Shown: piece after piece, positions 6,430-10,841 of the stretch
How positions within the stretch are numbered: position 1 is the stretch's first letter
Layout: every line of letters starts with the position of its first letter
NCBI GenBank assembly: GCA_958426095.1
Contig: CATZYB010000080.1
Coordinates: forward strand, 1 to 10,841
From: an uncultured Lachnospiraceae bacterium
Lineage (GTDB): Bacteria; Bacillota; Clostridia; Lachnospirales; Lachnospiraceae
DNA length: 10,841 nt
Direction: 5' to 3'
Notes under the pieces: model-generated
What the model was told of the DNA's origin: nothing
Databases searched by the model: none
What the model saw: the letters and a program-made list of their open reading frames with translations, nothing else
Translations under genes and position numbers: made by a program

Positions 6430-8001
6430 TTAATATCCCAGGCTCCGGTCAATAATTGAGCCGTCGATGGCGTTAATTGTCATAACACTTCCCGCAAACT
6501 CACTGCCGTACTCGTCCGTAACTTTCCCCTGAAAATCCCAGACCGGCACCAAAAGCCCCGTATCATAGCTGTCCGCCTCACTGATTTGTGCATAGCCGAG
6601 AACTACCCGATCAATCTCAACCGTCACACCCGAATCCAGTTCCAAATCGGTCTTGGCATTGGTTATCATCACCATTTTTTCAAAGGCGGCTTTAATCTCA
6701 TCAAAGCTCTTCAGGTTTGACTGATCCACGACAGTTTCAGTGACTTCCAGCGGCGCATTATAATCAAATCCTACAATTCCCGAATCATTCACACGAATCT
6801 CAACACATTCCGCCGGCCAATCTTTCTTCACATAATCGTCGCCGTTCCAGCCTTCTTCATGCTTACTTTTTGCGTCAAAGGTCACAAAGGCGCCGTCCGC
6901 ATACCGCATATACCGGAAAATATACAATTTCCGATATCCCTCCGTTTCTGTATCTTCTCCGACCCGTATATCTCTGACTTCCGAATACAAACCGCCTTCA
7001 TAATATCGATATATGTCGTCCAATCCAACCGTTTTCATAAATGTATCCGCAGTCTTCCGGGCCTCATCTTCAGAAATCGTCGTCGGCTCATCCGAAAATT
7101 CCACCAGTTCCACGTCTCCTCCATACATAGAACTTGCACACTCCGCCGCCCTGTCCTCATCCGCCGGCCACACGCCGGTAAAAACATTGTCAAACACTGT
7201 GGACGGCACGATCGCTGTCGCTGTAAAATCATATCCCCGTTTTCCCCGTCTGTATCGCAGACAGTTTCCCCGTTCCTCATTGTTCTGTACAAAGAAGGAC
7301 ATATAATCGCCATTTTCTCCATTATTAGCGCCGTAATAAACCTCGCCCTTCGGATTCAGACTATACTCCCATTGATAAAACTCCTCGCTGCCTTCTTTCT
7401 CCACCATCTCCGCCACACTATGTAAAAGTCCGTCGGATTCATTACCTTCCCAGACAATCTCTTCCGGTGCGTTTTCATATTCTTCCTGGAGCGCGTCTAT
7501 ATCCTGCTGGTAATCCGGCATATACTCCTCTGCTTCATCCCCATAATTTGCTTTCAAATTCTCCATTTCTGCTTTTAAATCGCTGATTTCCGCTTCAATA
7601 TCTTTTCGGGTTCTCGTACTCAAAGTTACACCGGCATCATAAAGCGTCTGACCTCCGGACAGCTCTTCAATGACTTTATTTAAAAACTCCTGACTGATTT
7701 TTTGCTGCTGAACCCGAAAAACAGACATCTGATCCACCTCGGGAATATCTACCTTCGCATCCACGTTCACCGTAACCCCCAGGGATTCATCCGAAAACGA
7801 CGTCTGATAAGTCTCGTATTCCCCGGCAATATTGGCGATATCCGTCCCGCTTTCCCCATCTTTCTGCGCTTCCTCGATCAAATGATCCATATCCTTATTA
7901 ACAACGATCGATGAATCCGGATTTTCCTGACAGCCTGAAAAAAACGCCGTCATCATACACATAGCCGCCCCTATATAAACAAATCGAAATCTTTTTTTCA
8001 T
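6430..8001 (-). CDS. Large lipoprotein, DUF6034-like
   Basis: A 523-residue exported lipoprotein. Residues 1-23 are a lipoprotein signal peptide (MKKRFRF, hydrophobic core) with lipobox FSGC and the lipidated Cys at 24. The mature start, with VVNKDMDHLIEEAQ, and the C-terminal part (LVPVWDFQG and INAIDGSIIDRSLGY) recall the DUF6034 group of clostridial lipoproteins; this is from memory of the family and has not been searched. A charged, probably coiled-coil stretch spans about 130-180 (EAEISDLKAEMENLKANYG). ATG 8001 is preferred to an in-frame ATG at 8028 because GGGAG stands 8 bases upstream and the signal peptide then has normal length. As first gene of the operon it could capture or sense the transported compound, comparable in position to LanI immunity lipoproteins but much larger. 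Function unproven. Confidence 0.8.
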   Translation of the reverse strand: MKKRFRFVYIGAAMCMMTAFFSGCQENPDSSIVVNKDMDHLIEEAQKDGESGTDIANIAGEYETYQTSFSDESLGVTVNVDAKVDIPEVDQMSVFRVQQQKISQEFLNKVIEELSGGQTLYDAGVTLSTRTRKDIEAEISDLKAEMENLKANYGDEAEEYMPDYQQDIDALQEEYENAPEEIVWEGNESDGLLHSVAEMVEKEGSEEFYQWEYSLNPKGEVYYGANNGENGDYMSFFVQNNEERGNCLRYRRGKRGYDFTATAIVPSTVFDNVFTGVWPADEDRAAECASSMYGGDVELVEFSDEPTTISEDEARKTADTFMKTVGLDDIYRYYEGGLYSEVRDIRVGEDTETEGYRKLYIFRYMRYADGAFVTFDAKSKHEEGWNGDDYVKKDWPAECVEIRVNDSGIVGFDYNAPLEVTETVVDQSNLKSFDEIKAAFEKMVMITNAKTDLELDSGVTVEIDRVVLGYAQISEADSYDTGLLVPVWDFQGKVTDEYGSEFAGSVMTINAIDGSIIDRSLGY

Positions 8002-8031
8002 ATCTATTTCTCCCTTCCCTTTTATCATATT

Positions 8032-8081
8032 AAAAAGAACCCATATCAGGATTTCATGATATTATCCTAACATGGGTTCTT
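8032..8081 (-). terminator. 18-bp hairpin with U-tract in the operon leader: terminator or attenuator
   Basis: On the minus strand 8081-8064 pairs with 8052-8035 over 18 bp without a gap. The outer ten pairs are AAGAACCCAT with ATGGGTTCTT, then G-U, U-A, U-G, then AGGAU with AUCCU, around an 11-base loop. UUU follows directly, making a run of five U with the stem end. On the plus strand the two G-U pairs become mismatches, so the structure is built for the minus-strand RNA. It ends about 30 bp before the lipoprotein start, so it either blocks read-through into the operon or serves as its attenuator. Confidence 0.65.
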
Positions 8082-8117
8082 ACATCAAGTATTCATCATT
8101 TTTTAAACAAATTGTAA

Positions 8118-8123
8118 ATTATA
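8118..8123 (-). promoter_or_regulatory. Candidate -10 element for the lipoprotein-transporter operon
   Basis: TATAAT on the minus strand upstream of the leader hairpin. A start near 8110 would make a leader of about 110 bases including the hairpin. No good -35 is seen at 16-18 bases (the sequence there reads like CGGGAA). The call is therefore weak; the -35 could have been lost if foreign DNA joined here. Confidence 0.25.
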
Positions 8124-8126
8124 TAA

Positions 8127-8175
8127 CGCATTTATGCGGGTTCCCGGGCTTTTTTGTTACTAACGTGTTACTAAC
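8127..8175. repeat. Half-palindrome followed by a 9-bp direct repeat, possible recombination junction
   Basis: CGCAT-TT-ATGCG (8127-8138) is a short hairpin followed by GGTTCCCGGGCTTTTTT. This looks like the right arm and T-run of a terminator whose left arm (expected GCCCGGGAACC before CGCAT) is missing. Directly after come two copies of GTTACTAAC (8156-8164 and 8167-8175), 11 bp apart. Repeats of this kind near an element end can be arm-type sites of tyrosine recombinases. No integrase gene is in view, so the att-site reading is inference. Confidence 0.35.
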
Positions 8176-8272
8176 CGGGGTTAATTACTTCATATTTATA
8201 ATGACCTTAAGCGCTTGATAAGAAAGAAAACGGGCAAGAAGATTTTCAAAATGTAGGTTTGTCGAACATTTG

Positions 8273-9202
8273 TTACACTGACTGTAAATAATCCCTCAGT
8301 ACCTGATTTGGAGTTTTCCATCCCAGTGGCCGCATAGGAAAGTGGTTATAATCTCTGCGATTATATATTTTCAGTTGCTTCGCAAAGTCCTCAAAGCAAT
8401 AGAAAGTATGAGTAGCATAGAAGCGTTCATTGTCTTTTCTATGGCTCCGTTCTACTTTTCCATTATGCCTGGGCGTAAAGGGCCGAATAAGCTTATGCTG
8501 AATATCATGCTGCTCCAGATGTACCTGAAACAGAGTCGGTTTGTCTCGATACGTGGTAAAGCGGTTCGTGAACTCCGGGCCATTATCTGTTTGTATACAT
8601 TCGATGGGACAGGGAAATGCTTTTACCAGATGCTCAAGAAAGAGCATGGAGGAATAAGTGCTGTGCTCCTTAAAAGCCTCCACAAAGCGCCAGCGTGAGA
8701 ACTCATCGATAGCAGTGTACTGGTAGAAACGCTGGCCCTTTACTTCATTTACGAGGCAGGAGGAAGGAACAAATTTCACATCAATCTGGATTCGCTGGCC
8801 AGGATAATCCATCTGTTCATATGGCTTAGGGATGTACTTGGGATTCGGCGGTTTGACGGCCATAATACCCTGTTTTCTAAGGAAACGATACAAACCAGTA
8901 ATAGAGCGGGAATAGCCTCTCTGACGAAGTTTAACCCAGAAGACGACGAGACCGGCGTCAGGGTTACGCCTACGCATATTTCTGATAAGAGAAATTTCCT
9001 CCTGAGTATGCTGATTGGGATGGTGGTGTGGTTTTCTGGAGCGGTCACGCAGAGATTCTATAGAGCCATCATAGCGTCGTTTCCAGCGATAGATATACTG
9101 CCGGTTGGTCTTGTAGCGAGCAGCAGCCTTAGAGACGCCATATTTATCAGCAAATTTAATGAGGGATAGACGATACTTCATATCTTGTGTTATACTAGCC
9201 AT
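8273..9202 (-). CDS. IS481-family DDE transposase
   Basis: A full-length 309-residue transposase that cuts and joins DNA at the element's inverted repeats. An N-terminal helix-turn-helix region (about 14-50, with YGVSKAAARYKTNRQYIYRWKRRYDG) is followed by an rve-type catalytic core. The acidic triad is visible: Asp in IQIDVKFVP (about 140), Asp in IQTDNGPEFTN (about 206) and Glu in PRHNGKVERSHRKDNERFY (about 250), the last two being characteristic of IS481. The C-terminus has WKTPNQVLRDYL. No frameshift or stop interrupts it, so the element looks intact. ATG 9202 is preceded by AAAGGAG (9211-9217) at 8 bases. A perfect 8-bp inverted repeat in the leader could hide this start in read-through RNA. 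Confidence 0.93.
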   Translation of the reverse strand: MASITQDMKYRLSLIKFADKYGVSKAAARYKTNRQYIYRWKRRYDGSIESLRDRSRKPHHHPNQHTQEEISLIRNMRRRNPDAGLVVFWVKLRQRGYSRSITGLYRFLRKQGIMAVKPPNPKYIPKPYEQMDYPGQRIQIDVKFVPSSCLVNEVKGQRFYQYTAIDEFSRWRFVEAFKEHSTYSSMLFLEHLVKAFPCPIECIQTDNGPEFTNRFTTYRDKPTLFQVHLEQHDIQHKLIRPFTPRHNGKVERSHRKDNERFYATHTFYCFEDFAKQLKIYNRRDYNHFPMRPLGWKTPNQVLRDYLQSV

Positions 9203-9270
9203 GCGAGGAACTCCTTTATGTTTTTTTGTTTTTTAGTGATTCAAATATAACACAAAGAAGTATCCTCGCA
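9202..9270 (-). promoter_or_regulatory. Transposase promoter and start-codon-masking inverted repeat
   Basis: On the minus strand TGTTATATT (9244-9252) is an extended -10. Its transcript would begin near 9237. TGCGAGGA (9263-9270) lies upstream of that start. Its exact complement TCCTCGCA (9202-9209) lies between the ribosome binding site and the ATG and includes the A of ATG. Only RNA entering from outside the element would carry both arms and could fold over the start, a protection known from IS10 and IS50. Confidence 0.5.
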
Positions 9271-9392
9271 CTTTTTATTTATTCAGTTTTGTAACATATG
9301 TTTAAAGCCAGATAAGGAGAAAACTCAAAATTGCGTTTAAGACAGCAGATACAGCAAGGTGGAGTGAATATCTTATTTGGAGGAATTACAAA

Positions 9393-9767
9393 ATGGCAAA
9401 ATCATTATTTGAACAGTTAGGCGGCACATATCACGAAGAAAATGGGTATCTCATCCCAGATTTCAGATTACCCGCCGAGGAAGAACAGCCCATAGGCGTA
9501 TGGGGAGAGCGTCACTTGCGCTATCTGAAAGAATACCGCAGAGGTACATATATCAATCTGCTAACAAGCGGTAGGCTGATCGCCTACCTTGCGGAGATTG
9601 ATAAACAGGCGCAGGAACGCTTTGACAGGCTCATAGAGAGCATGAAACAGGCACAGGGTATCACAGAGCAGCTAAAAGCTGAAAATCAGCTTGAATGGAT
9701 ACAAAGGCTTAATAATATACGGGCGTGTGCGAGAGAGATTGTGGAGAAGGAAATCATTTACGCATAA
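9393..9767 (+). CDS. tnpV: TnpV-family transposon protein
   Basis: A 124-residue protein matching the TnpV family carried by clostridial transposons of the Tn4451/Tn4453 type and many gut Firmicute elements; its biochemical role is not established. The typical opening LFEQLGGTYHEENGYLIPDF, then GVWGERHLRYLKEYRRGTYINLLTSGRLIAYLAEIDKQA, is seen. The C-terminal half is highly charged and probably helical (QAQERFDRLIESMKQAQGITEQLKAENQ). ATG 9393 has GGAGG 9 bases upstream. No serine recombinase tnpX, relaxase or other partner is in the window, so only part of the parent element is visible; it may continue to the right, or may have been cut by the IS. In the 90 bases between the IS and this gene a 30-codon frame starting TTG at 9331, behind GGAG, ends at 9420 inside tnpV; I cannot tell if it is used. 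Confidence 0.85.
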   Translation: MAKSLFEQLGGTYHEENGYLIPDFRLPAEEEQPIGVWGERHLRYLKEYRRGTYINLLTSGRLIAYLAEIDKQAQERFDRLIESMKQAQGITEQLKAENQLEWIQRLNNIRACAREIVEKEIIYA

Positions 9768-9774
9768 CAGACTG

Positions 9775-9811
9775 GCGGCAGAGGGTAAAAGCTCTGTCGC
9801 TTTTCTTTTTT
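9775..9811 (+). terminator. Intrinsic terminator after tnpV
   Basis: GCGGCAGAG (9775-9783) pairs with CTCTGTCGC (9792-9800) over 9 bp with one G-T pair and an 8-base loop, followed by TTTTCTTTTTT (9801-9811). It ends the tnpV transcript before the regulator promoter. Confidence 0.88.
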
Positions 9812-9819
9812 GGAAGAAA

Positions 9820-9857
9820 AGTTATTGCAAAAGCTAACGGTTGGTAGTATAATAACT
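9820..9857. promoter_or_regulatory. Candidate operator for the TetR-type regulator
   Basis: The promoter is framed by the inverted repeat AGTTATT (9820-9826) and AATAACT (9851-9857). The spacer holds an imperfect palindrome, CTAACGGTTGGTAG (9834-9847). TetR proteins commonly repress their own promoter through such sites. Which of the two, if either, is bound is not decidable here. Confidence 0.35.
9825..9853 (+). promoter_or_regulatory. Sigma-A promoter of the TetR-type regulator
   Basis: TTGCAA (9825-9830) and TATAAT (9848-9853) are separated by 17 bases, a strong promoter pointing at the TetR gene. It lies straight after the tnpV terminator, so the regulator and the membrane gene behind it form a separate unit. 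Confidence 0.85.
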
Positions 9858-9882
9858 AATATTGAGTAAAGGAGGCATACTG

Positions 9883-10500
9883 ATGAACAGAAAAGAAGAA
9901 ATTATCCTTGTTACATTGGAACTTGCAGCAGAGAACGGATTAAATAATGTGTCAATGGCTCAAATAGCGGAAAAAATGGGAATACGAAAACCGTCGCTTT
10001 ATAATCACTTCAAATCAAAAGAAGAAATTATTGCTGCAATGTATCAGTATTTAAGAGAAAAATCAAAGGAGCAATTATCTCTTGCGGATATTGATTATGG
10101 GGAATTTATCAAAGAAAAAAGTATGGAAGAAGCATTGGCGCAATCAGTGGAAAATTACAGCAGTATAAGCACCGAAAGCAAAATGTTATCTTTTTACAAG
10201 GTCATTTATTCAGAGCGTTCCGTCAATCCAACCGCTGCTAAAATTATGGCAGAGGAAACAAGAAAAATGATTTTGGCAACCAAAAATCTGTTTTATGCCT
10301 TGCAAGTACACAAAAAAATCTGTATTGAGGATATAGATATGGCTGCTACATCTTTTGCAATGACGGTTCATGCCATGATGGACTATCAATTAGACTGTTC
10401 CTGTTCTGGCGAACCTGTCGGACAGGATATGATACAAAATTATATCAAATGGTTTTGCAACCAATACGGAGGAATGAATGATGAAAAAAACATTGATTAA
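9883..10500 (+). CDS. TetR/AcrR-family transcriptional regulator
   Basis: A 205-residue dimeric DNA-binding repressor. The N-terminal TetR helix-turn-helix is clear: RKEEIILVTLELAAENGLNN, then VSMAQIAEKMGIRKPSLYNHFKSKEEII at about 24-51, with the family signature SLYNHFKSKEEI. The remaining 150 residues are the helical ligand-binding domain and give no ligand clue; there is a CSCSG stretch near 170. ATG 9883 is chosen because AGGAGG stands 7 bases upstream; an in-frame ATG at 9862 would overlap that site. The gene overlaps the following DUF998-type gene by 20 bp and shares its promoter, so the regulator most likely controls that membrane protein and itself. It is visibly AT-richer than the transporter operon, which suggests transfer with the tnpV element. 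Confidence 0.9.
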   Translation: MNRKEEIILVTLELAAENGLNNVSMAQIAEKMGIRKPSLYNHFKSKEEIIAAMYQYLREKSKEQLSLADIDYGEFIKEKSMEEALAQSVENYSSISTESKMLSFYKVIYSERSVNPTAAKIMAEETRKMILATKNLFYALQVHKKICIEDIDMAATSFAMTVHAMMDYQLDCSCSGEPVGQDMIQNYIKWFCNQYGGMNDEKNID

Positions 10501-10841
10501 CTGGTTAGGACTTTTGGGAGTAGTATCACTGTTATCCTATACCGCAGCGGTGATTTTTGCTCCAACAGCATATCCCAGTTATAACTGGATGGCGCAGGCA
10601 GTTAGCGATTTAAGTGCTGATAATGCTCCGTCTAAAATGCTATGGGAACAATTATCGTCTTTATACGGAGTATGCGGGATTGTTTCAATTATGATGGTCT
10701 GCGCATTTGTTCAGGGAAAACTGAACAAGACAATCCGTATAGGTATTTATCTTTTTGCTGTGATGAATTGGATATCAAATGTAGGTTATGCCATGTTCCC
10801 GTTATCAGATAGCGGCAATGCAGGAGCTTTTCAAGATATTA
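10481..10841 (+). CDS. DUF998-type membrane protein, N-terminal part (runs off right edge)
   Basis: The first 120 residues are visible. Membrane segments lie at about 8-28 (LGLLGVVSLLSYTAAVIFAP), 60-80 (LYGVCGIVSIMMVCAFV) and 87-107 (IRIGIYLFAVMNWISNVGYAMF). The loop YPSYNWMAQAVSDLSADNAP after the first segment is the typical DUF998 feature. DUF998 proteins are small polytopic membrane proteins without a firmly known function. The start is taken as ATG 10481, 7 bases after GGAGGA (10468-10473); ATG 10478 is in frame and equally possible. Both lie inside the TetR gene, so the two are co-transcribed and probably translationally coupled. The C-terminal part lies beyond the window. Confidence 0.75.
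   Translation, partial: MKKTLINWLGLLGVVSLLSYTAAVIFAPTAYPSYNWMAQAVSDLSADNAPSKMLWEQLSSLYGVCGIVSIMMVCAFVQGKLNKTIRIGIYLFAVMNWISNVGYAMFPLSDSGNAGAFQDI

Larger units (their letters stand above)
8265..9302 (-). mobile_element. IS481-family insertion sequence, about 1.04 kb
   Basis: One transposase gene is flanked by inverted repeats AACATTTGTTACA (8265-8277) and TGTAACATATGTT (9290-9302), which match at 12 of 13 positions. The inner TGTTACA (8271, 9296) is exact, and the TGT end fits the family. The similarity peters out beyond these coordinates, so the exact ends could differ by several bases. No target-site duplication is evident. The transposase stop codon TAA (8273-8275) lies inside the left repeat. 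The element sits between the operon leader and the TnpV region. Confidence 0.8.

Noticed and set aside
6859..7425. Plus-strand 188-residue open frame opposite the lipoprotein gene
   Set aside because: Shadow of the minus-strand lipoprotein, which has a signal peptide, lipobox and proper start; the plus frame has no such features.
8061..8088. Minus-strand promoter TTGATG, 16 bases, GATAAT, with the inverted repeat as a DNA operator
   Set aside because: It overlaps the stem of the leader hairpin, and the G-U pairs that favour one strand argue for an RNA structure; kept only as an alternative.
8190..8270. Small plus-strand frame ending KKTGKKIFKM before the IS, as the tail of a disrupted gene
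   Set aside because: Only about 22 codons after a stop, with no recognisable similarity and no in-frame continuation after the IS.

Overview
The window looks like a chromosomal segment of a gut-type Firmicute, most likely a clostridium of the Lachnospiraceae kind. The signs are an hrcA gene behind a perfect CIRCE operator, AGGAGG-type ribosome binding sites, clostridial-style lipoprotein and ABC-transporter genes, and a TnpV-type transposon protein. The genus cannot be fixed from the sequence. The left 8 kb is richer in G/C-ending codons than the right end, where the TetR and DUF998 genes are visibly AT-richer; this fits acquired DNA on the right.

Layout. (1) Positions 1-750: the 5' part of hrcA (minus strand, running off the left edge) with its sigma-A promoter and CIRCE, divergent from a YbaK/EbsC-type tRNA-editing gene at 779-1249. 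(2) Positions 1292-1334: a hairpin that can end both converging transcripts. (3) Positions 1348-8001: a compact seven-gene minus-strand operon. In transcription order it encodes a large lipoprotein, two polytopic permeases, an ABC ATPase with a glutamate in the Q-loop position (LanF/BcrA-like), a secreted, membrane-anchored surface protein with a Thr/Gln/Glu/Pro/Ser tract, a second bitopic membrane protein, and a broken C39-like peptidase. Genes overlap by 4 or 8 bp or lie 2-16 bp apart, so they were evidently made together. A strong 18-bp hairpin with a U-tract sits 34 bp before the first gene and may be an attenuator. (4) Positions 8118-8264: a short intergenic stretch with a half-palindrome next to a 9-bp direct repeat, a possible junction between chromosome and acquired DNA. 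(5) Positions 8265-9302: an IS481-family insertion sequence. (6) Positions 9393-10841: tnpV with a terminator, then a TetR-type regulator overlapping a DUF998-type membrane protein that runs off the right edge.

How the parts may work together. The operon reads as a membrane export, immunity or envelope-stress unit: an ATPase plus two permeases move or expel a substrate, the lipoprotein captures or senses it outside the membrane, and the bitopic proteins add extracellular domains. The substrate is unknown. The last gene, a cysteine-peptidase relative, has lost its catalytic half and is frameshifted, so this copy of the system probably works without it. The right end is transposon-borne: an IS next to a TnpV element with a self-contained TetR/DUF998 pair.
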